Positions 44,594 through 55,200 of a DNA stretch of 64,000 bases are shown piece after piece. The DNA comes from Chitinophaga agrisoli (lineage in GTDB: Bacteria > Bacteroidota > Bacteroidia > Chitinophagales > Chitinophagaceae): positions 62,001 to 126,000 of the forward strand of contig NZ_VUOC01000002.1 of assembly GCF_008386695.1 (NCBI RefSeq), in the 5' to 3' direction. A program made the position numbers and the translations under genes. The notes beneath the pieces are model-generated. The model searched no databases. It was given only the letters and a program-made list of their open reading frames with translations, and had not been told where the DNA came from. The first letter of the stretch is position 1. The number at the start of each line of letters is the position of its first letter.

Positions 44594-45319
44594 ATGACAC
44601 GTACCTACATCACCCTTTTTGCAGTATTGTGTATGAGCCTGAGCGCTTTTGCACAGCTGCAGCAACCGGATACCTCCGTACTACTGAGAATGCCTAAAGA
44701 CCCGGCCAACGTGGCCCGGTTTAAACAAAAACTGGTGGAACTGGCCCTGCAGAACCCGGACGTAAAACAATATGATGTGCGGAAAGAGGTAGCCAAATAT
44801 GATACACGTATTGCCAAAGCGCAGTGGCTGAACCATTTTATGGCTTCAGGCAACCTGAATGAGTTCACCTTGAAGAACAGCAGCCAAAGCGCCAACCAAA
44901 ACTTCTACCCCCGCTATAACTTTGGGGTGGTAGTACCCTTTGGCCACTTCCTGTCTATACCAAACGAAGTAAAAAAGGCAAAGGCAGAAGGCAAAATGGC
45001 GCAGAAGCAGCAGGAATCTGCAGCCCTCATCATTAAGGACAAAGTGCTGGAGGCGTATGAAGAGTATGCCGCCAACAAACAGCTGGTAGAACTGCACGGC
45101 CCCATACTGGAAGATGCGCTGCTGCACTATAACCAGGCAGAAGAAAAATTCCGTGCCGGCGATAATACCGTGCCCCTGGATATCTATAAAGAGGCTTATC
45201 GCCAGTACAATTCAGAAATGGTGCAGAAAGTACAATTGGAGAAAGCCTTCCGCCAGTCAAAACTGGCCCTTGAAGGTATAGTTGGTATGACCCTCGAAGA
45301 AGTCATGCAACTACTGTAA
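44594..45319 (+). CDS. Half-length TolC-family outer-membrane protein
   Basis: This 241-residue protein has a signal peptide (about 1-20, ending AFAQ). Long amphipathic helices follow (KKAKAEGKMAQKQQESAALIIKD, VLEAYEEYAANKQLVEL, LLHYNQAEEKFRAGDNTVPLDIYKEAYRQYNSE), which are the C-terminal helical-repeat pattern of TolC. A beta-hairpin-like stretch, YPRYNFGVVVPFG, could form barrel strands. Normal TolC proteins are about 430 residues with two repeats; this has one. It could be a periplasmic and outer-membrane export element in a locus that lacks Wza. It is cotranscribed with the EPS genes. Confidence 0.8.
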   Translation: MTRTYITLFAVLCMSLSAFAQLQQPDTSVLLRMPKDPANVARFKQKLVELALQNPDVKQYDVRKEVAKYDTRIAKAQWLNHFMASGNLNEFTLKNSSQSANQNFYPRYNFGVVVPFGHFLSIPNEVKKAKAEGKMAQKQQESAALIIKDKVLEAYEEYAANKQLVELHGPILEDALLHYNQAEEKFRAGDNTVPLDIYKEAYRQYNSEMVQKVQLEKAFRQSKLALEGIVGMTLEEVMQLL

Positions 45320-45347
45320 CTATCCGCTATTGTAAACTTTATTTGAC

Positions 45348-46127
45348 ATGTTTTTAAAGAACCTTATACTGCTGGGCAGCATGTGGGTTTGGGGTAGTGC
45401 GGATGGTCAATATGCGCCCATGCAGCCGATACAGGTAAAGATCAGCCCCTGGCAAACCAGGCCGGCGCTGATACTGACCCCTGAAAAGGCAGTGCCTGGA
45501 AAAAAATATCCCCTGCTGATCTGCTTTCATGGCAGAAGCATTGCGGGACACGACCTGGGAAAGATATTCAGGGAAGGCGTAACACGACAGATACATGAAG
45601 GCAGACGCATTGAAGCCGTGAACCCGAAGGACAAACAACTGTACGAGTTCATTGTACTGGCGCCGCTGGCGGAAAGCTGGTCCTTTACCCCGCAGGATAT
45701 AGAGCCTATGCTGGACGATGTGATCAAGCGCTACCCGGTAGACGTAAACCGTATTTACCTTACCGGCTACAGCGCCGGCGGCTGGGCGGTAGAATCTGCC
45801 AAAACGCATAATGCGCACCTGGCTTCCCGTATTGCGGCCTGCGTTACCATGTCGCCGCCCATACTGGACAGCCCTTACCTGAAAAGGTACAAGGTGCCAG
45901 CAGACGCCGGCATCCATACCTGGTACTTTGCCGGGTCAGACGATGGCTACTTTCTGGGGAATGTGAGAACGTATATAGACAGTACCAATAAATACAAACA
46001 GGGCCTTACCAGGCTTACGGTCTACAAAGGAGGGCATTGCTGCTGGCATGATCTCTATAACCCTTTATACCGGGAAAATGGCATGAACGTCTACGAATGG
46101 CTGTTGCAATATAAAAACACGGATTAG
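45348..46127 (+). CDS. Secreted alpha/beta hydrolase (esterase/depolymerase-like)
   Basis: This 259-residue enzyme has a signal peptide (about 1-20, ending SADGQ), the oxyanion segment LLICFHGRS, the nucleophile motif GYSAGG near residue 142, an Asp in FAGSDDGYF and a His in GGHCCWHD. It ends with ENGMNVYEWLLQY, almost the same closing motif as the hydrolase domain of the 2071-residue protein, so the two are paralogues. It should be periplasmic or extracellular. In an operon with two acyltransferases, removal of acyl groups from the polymer is a sensible guess but not shown. Confidence 0.85.
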   Translation: MFLKNLILLGSMWVWGSADGQYAPMQPIQVKISPWQTRPALILTPEKAVPGKKYPLLICFHGRSIAGHDLGKIFREGVTRQIHEGRRIEAVNPKDKQLYEFIVLAPLAESWSFTPQDIEPMLDDVIKRYPVDVNRIYLTGYSAGGWAVESAKTHNAHLASRIAACVTMSPPILDSPYLKRYKVPADAGIHTWYFAGSDDGYFLGNVRTYIDSTNKYKQGLTRLTVYKGGHCCWHDLYNPLYRENGMNVYEWLLQYKNTD

Positions 46128-46144
46128 TAGCATTGAGTTGATGT

Positions 46145-46717
46145 ATGAACAGAAGAAAAGCATTAAAAGGACTGTTGCTGCTGGGTGGAAGCGGCGCCGC
46201 TATCTTAGGCGGCATTAAAGGATACCGGCTGTTCAGATCGCCGGACCTGCAGCAGCTGTCCCATTACAGGCCGCTGATCGCTGAGCTGGCGGAAACTATC
46301 ATTCCGCGTACGGATACTCCCGGCGCTAAAGACGCCGGCGTGCCGGATTTTATCATCACCATGATAAAGGATTGCACCCCGCTCAGGATCCAGAACCGGT
46401 TTATGGACGGGTTGGAAGATGTGGTGCACTACGCTCACGCGCAATACGGCCATTCCTTCTTTGCCTGCAGCCAGGAACAACGGCATAACATACTGGCGCA
46501 TTTTGAAAAGCGGGACCGCCCGTATAGCGGCCTGCCCGGCAAAGTATCCCGTAAGCTTTTTGGCGATACTTTTTTTATAACGCTCAAACACTATACCGTA
46601 CAGGGTTACTGCACCTCTATGCAGGGCGCTACACAGGCGCTGGCATATGATTATGTACCTGGCCGGTACCAGGGCTGCGCCACGCTGGAACCCGGACAAA
46701 AATGCTGGGCCACCTGA
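46145..46717 (+). CDS. Gluconate 2-dehydrogenase subunit 3-like protein with Tat-type signal
   Basis: This 190-residue protein begins MNRRKALKGLLLLGGSGAA, a twin-arginine-like signal followed by a hydrophobic stretch. The body matches the small subunit of gluconate 2-dehydrogenase type complexes (LIAELAETIIPRTDTPGAKDAGVPDFIITMI and the Cys-containing end CATLEPGQKCWAT). Such subunits pair with a GMC-type flavoprotein and carry it through the Tat system. The fitting partner is the GMC gene at 55690, which has no signal of its own, nine kilobases away after three other genes. The substrate is unknown. Confidence 0.88.
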   Translation: MNRRKALKGLLLLGGSGAAILGGIKGYRLFRSPDLQQLSHYRPLIAELAETIIPRTDTPGAKDAGVPDFIITMIKDCTPLRIQNRFMDGLEDVVHYAHAQYGHSFFACSQEQRHNILAHFEKRDRPYSGLPGKVSRKLFGDTFFITLKHYTVQGYCTSMQGATQALAYDYVPGRYQGCATLEPGQKCWAT

Positions 46718-46739
46718 ACAGATCATTTAACAATAAAAG

Positions 46740-47912
46740 ATGCGTATCACTTACATACTTTTCCTTATCAGTCTCTTCATCCTGTTCTATAATTATGTAG
46801 GATACGGCATGCTGTTGTTGCTATTGGTAAAGGTGAAACGTTTACTGGCGCACCCGCAGCCGGCAGCCGCTCCCTATGAGCCGGATGTGACGCTGGTGAT
46901 AGCCGCCTATAACGAGGAAACAGTGATCGCAGAAAAGATCAGCAACACACTGGCATTGGATTACCCGGCAGAAAAACTGCGCCTGCTGTTCATTACAGAC
47001 GGCTCTACAGATAATACCCCGGCTATCATTCGCCAGCACCCCAGCATACAGCTGCTGCACAGTACCGCGCGCAGTGGTAAAACAGCCGCGCTTAACCGCG
47101 CTATGGAGCATGTGCAAACACCGTATGTGATCTTTTGCGACGCCAATACCCTGCTTAATAAAGAGGCCGTGCGCAATATTGTACAACATTATGCAGACGA
47201 TACTACCGGCGGCGTAGCAGGCGAAAAGAAAGTGATCAGTGACGAAGCCGGCGGCGCAGCCGCTACGGAAGGTATTTACTGGAAATATGAATCTATGCTC
47301 AAAAGGCTGGATGCGGAGCTGTACTCCGTAGTAGGCGCGGCCGGGGAACTATTCTCCATCCGCACCGCCTTATTCCAGCCGGTAGAGGAAAATGTGATCC
47401 TGGACGATTTTGTGATCTCCCTGCGCATTAACCTCAAAGGCTACCGCATCGCCTACGCGCCGGATGCCTACGCCATGGAAACGCCATCGGATTCTATAGC
47501 GGAAGAGCATAAACGTAAAATACGCATCAGCGCAGGCGGCTTCCAGTCTATTGTACTGCTGCGGGACCTGCTGAATATAGTGCGTTTCCCGGTAGTGTCC
47601 TTCCAGTACATCTCCCATCGGGTGCTACGGTGGACATTAAGCCCGCTTAGCCTGCTGCTGCTGCTCATCACCAATATTGTGCTGGTGGTATATGCGGGCG
47701 GCTGGCCTTTTTACGCCTTCCTGGCCATACAGCTGCTGGGATATGCTGCAGCCTGTATTGGTTACAGCCTGGCAGAACGGAATATTAAGATCAGCATCTT
47801 TTATATCCCTTTCTATTTTCTATTTATGAATATAGCGGTATACCAGGGATTTTACCGCTACCTGACTAACACCCAGTCTGCCGCCTGGGAAAAAGCCAAA
47901 CGTAAAATTTAA
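46740..47912 (+). CDS. GT2 family membrane glycosyltransferase
   Basis: This 390-residue protein has an N-terminal TM helix, a GT2 domain (about 45-260) with DVTLVIAAYNEETVIAEKI, DGSTDNTP, the metal-binding DANTLL, an acidic VILDDFVISL, and EEHKRKIRISAGG in the place of the QxxRW motif. Three C-terminal helices (about 285-365) follow. It resembles polysaccharide-synthesis GT2 proteins of the PgaC/hyaluronan type. It sits in the rightward EPS operon between the subunit-3 gene (22 bases) and the second acyltransferase (6 bases). Confidence 0.9.
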   Translation: MRITYILFLISLFILFYNYVGYGMLLLLLVKVKRLLAHPQPAAAPYEPDVTLVIAAYNEETVIAEKISNTLALDYPAEKLRLLFITDGSTDNTPAIIRQHPSIQLLHSTARSGKTAALNRAMEHVQTPYVIFCDANTLLNKEAVRNIVQHYADDTTGGVAGEKKVISDEAGGAAATEGIYWKYESMLKRLDAELYSVVGAAGELFSIRTALFQPVEENVILDDFVISLRINLKGYRIAYAPDAYAMETPSDSIAEEHKRKIRISAGGFQSIVLLRDLLNIVRFPVVSFQYISHRVLRWTLSPLSLLLLLITNIVLVVYAGGWPFYAFLAIQLLGYAAACIGYSLAERNIKISIFYIPFYFLFMNIAVYQGFYRYLTNTQSAAWEKAKRKI

Positions 47913-47918
47913 ACTGGT

Positions 47919-49013
47919 ATGGAAAATCAACTACCATTAGCTACTGCCAACGCTAACATCAATGCCGCCGCCGCTGCACCCCTTCAGCCCGTGGCCGGCA
48001 AAGTCCCCAAAAAGTTCATCGGCTACATCCACAATTTCCGTGGGGTGGCCATTATTTATGTAGTAGGCGCGCACATTTTGCTGAACTGGCCGGACGGATC
48101 TGTTACCCATAAGATCCTGGACATCATCCTCCAGAACTCCACCATCCTGTTCCTGTTCATTGCCGGTTACCTGTTCCAGCATTTGTCCGCCAAATTTGAG
48201 TACAAAGATTACCTTATCAAGAAGTTCCAGAATGTGATCTGCCCTTACCTGCTGCTGTCCCTGCCGGTGATCGTGTACCGCGTGGTTAGCCAGGATATAA
48301 ACGGCTTTACCCTGGAAGAGCACCCTGATTTTGGCGCCTGGCCACGCTGGGAGCAGGTAGGTTATTACCTCCTGCACGGCGCACACCTGCAACAGCTCTG
48401 GTTTATACCCATGATCGCTTTATACTACCTGATTGCGCCGCTACTGTTATATGTAGACCGTAAACCGGTATTATACCGTTATGTGTTGCCAGGGTTGATT
48501 ATTTTGTCATTGATCGTACACCGTAGCACCCTAAGCGATACCCTGGTAATGGCCGTACACTTCCTCTCCGTATACGTGTTTGGGATGTTTATGAGCCGGT
48601 ATAAGGATGAGTTCCTCGTATTTGCGCAGAAGTATGCCATACTGGTAACCGTATTGCCCCTGGCTTTTATTACGCTGAATTACTTTGTGGAGAAACCGTA
48701 CTACGATCCCATAGACTATATTCACAAGATGCTGTTTTGCCCCTTCTACCTGTATTGGCTCTGGCGGCTGGAGAAATACGTGCCCAAATTTGTGGATGTA
48801 TTGGCCGTACTTAGCTTCGGGATCTATTTCGTACATTATTTCTTTGTACTGGCCTTCAGGGCGATCTACCAGAAGGTATTTCATACACCCATGCCTGGTA
48901 ACTTCTTTATATGGCTGGGATGCCTGATAGTAGTAATGTTATTATCTATATGGACATTACAGCTGGCCCGGAAAGTTTTAGGTAACAAAAGTAAGTTCCT
49001 GGTAGGGTGTTAA
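47919..49013 (+). CDS. Second acyltransferase family 3 membrane protein
   Basis: This 364-residue protein has about ten TM helices and the acyltransferase-3 signature FIGYIHNFRGVAIIYVVGAHILLNW, with the conserved His. An Ala-rich, unusual cytoplasmic N-terminus of about 30 residues precedes the first helix. It is expected to acylate the polymer or a precursor. Having two acyltransferases in one operon suggests two modified positions. It is six bases downstream of the GT2 gene and is the last gene of the closely packed part of the operon. Confidence 0.88.
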   Translation: MENQLPLATANANINAAAAAPLQPVAGKVPKKFIGYIHNFRGVAIIYVVGAHILLNWPDGSVTHKILDIILQNSTILFLFIAGYLFQHLSAKFEYKDYLIKKFQNVICPYLLLSLPVIVYRVVSQDINGFTLEEHPDFGAWPRWEQVGYYLLHGAHLQQLWFIPMIALYYLIAPLLLYVDRKPVLYRYVLPGLIILSLIVHRSTLSDTLVMAVHFLSVYVFGMFMSRYKDEFLVFAQKYAILVTVLPLAFITLNYFVEKPYYDPIDYIHKMLFCPFYLYWLWRLEKYVPKFVDVLAVLSFGIYFVHYFFVLAFRAIYQKVFHTPMPGNFFIWLGCLIVVMLLSIWTLQLARKVLGNKSKFLVGC

Positions 49014-49250
49014 TGCGTTTATCTTGCAATTCCCGCAATTTACCCGCTATTTTATGCTATTTACCAACTTTTCACAGACCAGATTTATTTAATTCTATAA
49101 ATTGCACAGAGTTTATCGTATTAGATAATTTTCCACCTTTCTTTTCTTGACCATCTCCTGGGGAATACCTCCAACTTTAATACTTTTTAACCATCATGTC
49201 CCATGAAAGAGCCTGGTAAACAATAATTACCGGATACTCAATCATAATAT

Positions 49251-52200
49251 ATGATCAAATTTTACCTCCGACTACTGCTGCTGGTGCTGGTATGCACGCA
49301 GCCTGCATGGGCACAAAGCGTACTGAATCCTGCGGATCCAGTCGTGACCTACAACTCCTCCAATCCCCCTTCCCAGCCAACCTGGGGGCAGATTGGTAAA
49401 TGGGTAAGGACCAAGCGCGTTAGCTGGAACAGCGACCTGTACAAATGCTACATTTACAAGGGTATGCAGTTCCGCTTGAAGTATCCCAAAAACTTCAACG
49501 CCGCGGACACCTCCAAAAAGTATCCCCTGATCATCTTCTTCCACGGTATTGGCGAGAAGGGATCTATCTATGACAATGAGTACCAGCTGTATCATGGAGG
49601 TCAGGTACATATGAACCGGGTAGAATCCGGCGCATTTGACGGCTTTCTCCTGTATGCGCAGAATAATGGCGGATACTGGGGAAATACCCAATATGATTAC
49701 ATGAATGAGCTCATCAACAACTTCTTTATCCAGCAGATCAATGTGGATCCTTTCCGCGTAATGATTGAGGGTCTTTCCGGGGGCGGTATGGCTACCTGGG
49801 ATTTCCTGTTCCGTTACCCCAAGCTGGTAGCTGCGGCTACGCCTATCAGCGCGGCAAATGATACCTATGATGATTATGTACAAAGCTGGAAATGGACGCC
49901 CCTCTGGCAATTTCAGGGTGGCGTGGACAAGAACCCCGCGCCCCAGGTGGCTCAACTGATTGAGACGGCCGCCAAGAATGCAGGCGCCAACTACAAATTA
50001 AAGATCTATGACGGTCAGGGCCACGGCGTATGGAACCTGGCCTGGGGAGAAACCGATTATTTCCCCTTTATGTCACGCGCCAATAAGGCCAATCCCTGGG
50101 CCCTGTATGGCAGAACGGAGTTTTGCCCGGGCGACCCGGTAAATGCGACCCTGGGGCTTACCGCAGGGTTTGACGCCTATGAATGGCGTAAAGACGGTAA
50201 CCTGATCTCTGGCGCTAACAGCAATACGCTGCAAGTGACCAGTTTTGGCACATATACTGCCAGGGTAAGAAGCGGCAGCAGGTGGTCCCAGTGGTCGCCT
50301 ATACCTGTTGTGATAAAAACCAAGGCAGCTACCGTAACGCCTAATATCCAGATGGCAGGCCTGCAGAGTAATGTACTGCCCACACCGGAAGGTAAGGACA
50401 GTGTAGTGCTGTCACTGCCGGATGGCTATGCATCCTACAGATGGATGAGGTCCGGCAGCACGGATACCCTGGGCAGGGATATGACCTATGCCGCCCGCAC
50501 GCCGGGTAACTATATAGCCAGGGTAACCGAACAATTCGGTTGCTCCAGCAGCTTCTCCGCTCCATTCGCAGTGATCAACGCGGCTGGCGCCAATGCGCCC
50601 GATCCCGCCGGTGGATTACTGGTAACGCCAGTATCCAAAACACAGCTCAAACTGAACTGGACGGATAAGCCATCGCCGCTTTATAACGAAACAGCATTTG
50701 AAATATACCGCGCAGCCACTGCCGGCGGCCCCTACACCCTGGTAGGCAAGGTGAATGCAGATGTGCTCACCTTGACAGACGGCAGCCTGCAGGCTAACAC
50801 CACCTACTACTATATTGTACGTGCGGTAAATAACAATGGCGCCGCGCCGGTAAGCGCGGAAGCCAATGGTACTACCCTGGCGGATGCACAAAAGCCTTCC
50901 GCTCCGGGCAACCTTACGCAGTCTAACGCTACCCGCAGCTCTGTAACCCTTAGCTGGTCTCCTTCTACGGATGATGTAGGTATCGATAAATACGATATCT
51001 ATTTCAACGGTAAGAAAACCTTCACCGTACCCAAACCCAGCGGAACAGGCACTATCACCTTTAACGCTTACGGCCTGGCTGCCAAGAAGGTATACACCGT
51101 GGTAGTGAAGGCAAGGGACGTTGCCGGCAACGAATCTCCGTCCAGTAACCAGGTGATAGTAGCGACCTATCAAAGTGGTCTGAACTACAAGTACTACACC
51201 ACCACCGCCAGCTGGACAGCTTTGCCTGACTTTAATACCTTAACGCCTGCGAAAACAGGGGTGGTATCTACCGTAAGCACCAGCCCAAGGACACAGTCAG
51301 ACAGGTACGCATTCGTTTGGCAGGGTTGGATCAATATACCCACCAGCGGTAACTATACATTTGAGACCAATTCTGATGCGGGCAGTAAAGTATACATCGG
51401 CAGCGAAGTATATGATCCCGCGGCTACCGCATTAGTGAATAACGACGGCGTACACTCCGCACAATACAGGGAAGGTACCGTTAATCTTACCAAGGGCACC
51501 TACCCGATCATTGTTACCTATTTTGAAGTAACAGGTTCAGAATCTATGACCCTGTACTGGAAGAACACCGCCAACGGTGTGGGTACCCGTCAGTCCATCC
51601 CGTCACAGTATTTTGTTGATACGCTCAATATGGGCTCTGCCCCGCCCACTCCTACCAGCCCGTCTGTTACCGTGATATCACATAACAAACTGCGGGTGAA
51701 CTGGAGCTACAGCAGCACTGCGGAAACCGGCTTTGAAATATACAGAAGCGCCACATCAACCGGCACGTATACTATTGTTGCTACTGTACCGGCTAATTCC
51801 GTTAATTATACAGATAGCCTGCTCACCGCCAACACTACCTACTTCTATAGGGTAAGGGCTATCAACACCTGGGGTACCTCCGGGCAAACTTCTGCCGTAA
51901 GCGGCAAAACACAGGTATTGCCAACAGTGCCAGCAGCGCCTAACACGCTTACAGCCACCGCAGCTTCCGGTACACAGATCAACCTGGCCTGGAAAGACAA
52001 TTCCAGCAATGAAACAGGATTTGAAATATACCGTTCTGCCAACACCAACGCAGCCTACGTATTAATAGCTACCGTGCCGGCAAATGCAACAGCCAATGCA
52101 TCTTACTCAGATGAGGACCTGTTCCCCAACGCACGCTACTACTACCGTGTAAGGGCTAAAAATGACGGCGGCACCAGCGGCTACAGCAACGAGGTTAATA

Positions 52201-55200
52201 CGCTTACGCAGAACAGCCTGCCGGTAATTACCGACATTCCTGACAGGACCATGCGTTATGGCACCACCCTCTCCTTTAATGTAGGCGCCAGCGATCCGGA
52301 CGAAGAAGATGTGAACCTCACCGCAACCAACGCACCGGCCTTTGTATCTTATGGCGACGACGGCAGCGGCGGTATCATTCTCACCTTTAACCCGGGCGCA
52401 GGCGATCAGGGTACCTATAATATCCAGATCACCGCTACAGACCAGCATGGCGGCGTAAGTAACAAGACATTTGCCCTTACGGTAAATGATAACTACCTGC
52501 CATCACTGAGCGCTATTAATAATGTAACAGTTGCCGAAAAGGCCACCGCTACCGTAAACCTCAGCTCCAGCGATCAGAACGCCAGCGATCCTACCAACTG
52601 GACCGCCACCGGCTTACCGCCGTTCGCTACCCTCACGCCTAACGGCAATACCGCCACTATACAGCTGGCGCCCGGTTATGCGGATGGTGGATCTTACCCG
52701 GTAACGATCAAGGTAGATGATGGTAAAGGCGGTTTCGATACCAAGGACTTTACGATCAACGTAACGAATGTGAACCCGAACTATGCGGTATATGTGAACT
52801 TCACAGATGGCGCATACCAGGGCGCAGCGCCTTGGAACAATACCAATAAACGTCCGGCACAGGGCGATGTATTCCCCAACCTGCTCAATAACAACGGCCA
52901 GAACTCCGGAATCTCCATGAGCGTGCTTACCCCATGGCAGACCATCAACGGTGGTAGTAATACCAATAACCAGGGCGCTAACACTGCGGGCGTATACCCG
53001 GCCAATGTAATGACCAGTAACTGGTGGACACAGACCGTGGCGCAGACCATCCGCCTCACGGGCCTGAATGCCAACTACAAATACAGCTTTACGTTCTTTG
53101 GCAGCCGCGCCGGTATCAGCGATGCACGCGTAGCCGCTTACACCATCAACGGTGTAACGGTAACGCTGAACGCTACCAACAACGCTACCCAGACCGTAAA
53201 CATCAATACCGTAAGCCCGGATGTAGATGGCGGCATCACCATCAATATTGCACCGGCTCCTGGCAATACTTATGCATACATCAACGCTATGGTGGTGAAC
53301 GCTGCCTTTGATGATGCATCTGCACCGGCCAAACCGGGTAATTTTGCCGCTGCCGCAGCATCTAACGGCGCTAAGCTCACCTGGTCAGACCAGGCGTATA
53401 ACGAAACCGGCTACGAAGTATCCCGTGGCGCAGCCCAAACCGGTCCGTTCACTATACTGAACGACGGCAGCTCCAACGCCAATGACAGCACGTACACAGA
53501 CGCAGGCGCCGCCAGCGGTCAAACCTGGTACTACAGGGTAAGGGCCCTTAACCAATATGGCGCTTCTCCGTACACGGACACCCTGAGCGTTACCATACCT
53601 AACATGCCGCCGGCACTGGCTGCAATCGCCAATGTGAACATGAAGACAGACGCTAGCCTGCAGGTACCTGTAACCGCTACAGATGCAGCTGGCGATGTGA
53701 TCACGCTCACCGCCACCGGCCTGCCCGCCTTTGCGAACCTGCAGGTGAATGGCAACGGTAATGGCGTTATCAACCTGGCTCCTGGTGCTACAGACATAGG
53801 CAAGTATGACATCACCGTAAAAGCCACCGATAACCAGAATGGCTCCACTACCCGCACCTTTACCGTACAGGTAACAGATAAGAAGATCTCTTCTGTATAC
53901 GTGAACTGTAACCAGGTAGAGCCTGCAGGCGCTCCGTGGAACAACTTCAACGCACTGCCCAACACCAACGCAGGTATCAATAATATGCAGGATGAAACCG
54001 GCGCCGCCAGCGGCATCAGCGTAACCATCCTGGATGTGTTCACCGGCGCAAACAATGTAGGCGCAGTAACCGGCGATAACTCCGGCGTATTCCCGGATAA
54101 CGTGATGCACACGTTCTTCTATGACCAGAGCGGCGCAGATAAACGGATCCGCATCAGCGGCCTGTCTGCTACCCGCAAATACAACCTGGTATTCTTTGGC
54201 AGCCGTGAAAGCGTATCCGATAACAGGAACACCGTTTACGGTGCAGGCGGACAAACCGTTACGCTCAACGCAGCCAGCAACACCAGCAACACCGTACAAT
54301 TGAACGGTCTTACACCGGATGCCAGCGGTAATATCATCTTTACCGTACGGCAGGCTACCGGCTCCTTCTCTGCATACCTGAACGCATTCGTGATCCAGTC
54401 TTATGTAGATGATGGTACTCCGTTAGCGCCGGCCAACCTGACCGCTACCTCTAACAGCAGGAGTAACATACAGCTCACCTGGGCAGACAAGTCCAATAAC
54501 GAAACCGGTTATGAAGTATGGCGCTCCACCACCCGCAACGGTACATACAGCCTGCTGGCTACCGTAGGCGCTAATGTGACCAGCTATAACAATACCGGTT
54601 TAGCCCCTAACACCGTGTTCTTCTACAAAGTGAGGGCGATCGCAGGCGGTCTGCAATCAGACTACAGCAACATCGCAAGCGGCGGTACACTGGCATACGG
54701 TATCTATATAGACTTTACAGTGACCCAGATCCAGGGCGCCCCGTGGAATGCTACTGCTGCCCTGCCAAACGCCGGCCTGTCATGGAACAACCTGAAGGAT
54801 GACGTAGGCAACACGACCAGCGTAGACCTGAGCATTGTGAATAACTTTACCGGTACAAACCCGGCAGGCGCACAAACAGGTAATAACAGCGGTGTGTATC
54901 CGGATAAGGTACTGGCTGAGTCCTACTACACAGAAACCGATACGGCAGTGATGCTCGTAAGCGGTCTGGATCAGGCTAAGCAGTACTCCTTCACCTTCCT
55001 GGGCAGCCGTATGAGCGGTGGTACAAGGGTAACCGCCTACAAGATCGGCACCAAGGTGGTAACACTGGATGCAAATGACAATACCAGCAACACCGTGACA
55101 ATAGACAACGTGAAACCTGATAGCGATGGCGAAGTGACCATCACCGTGTACACGGCCCTTAACTATGGTTACATTAACGCCATGGTGATCAAGGCCTACC

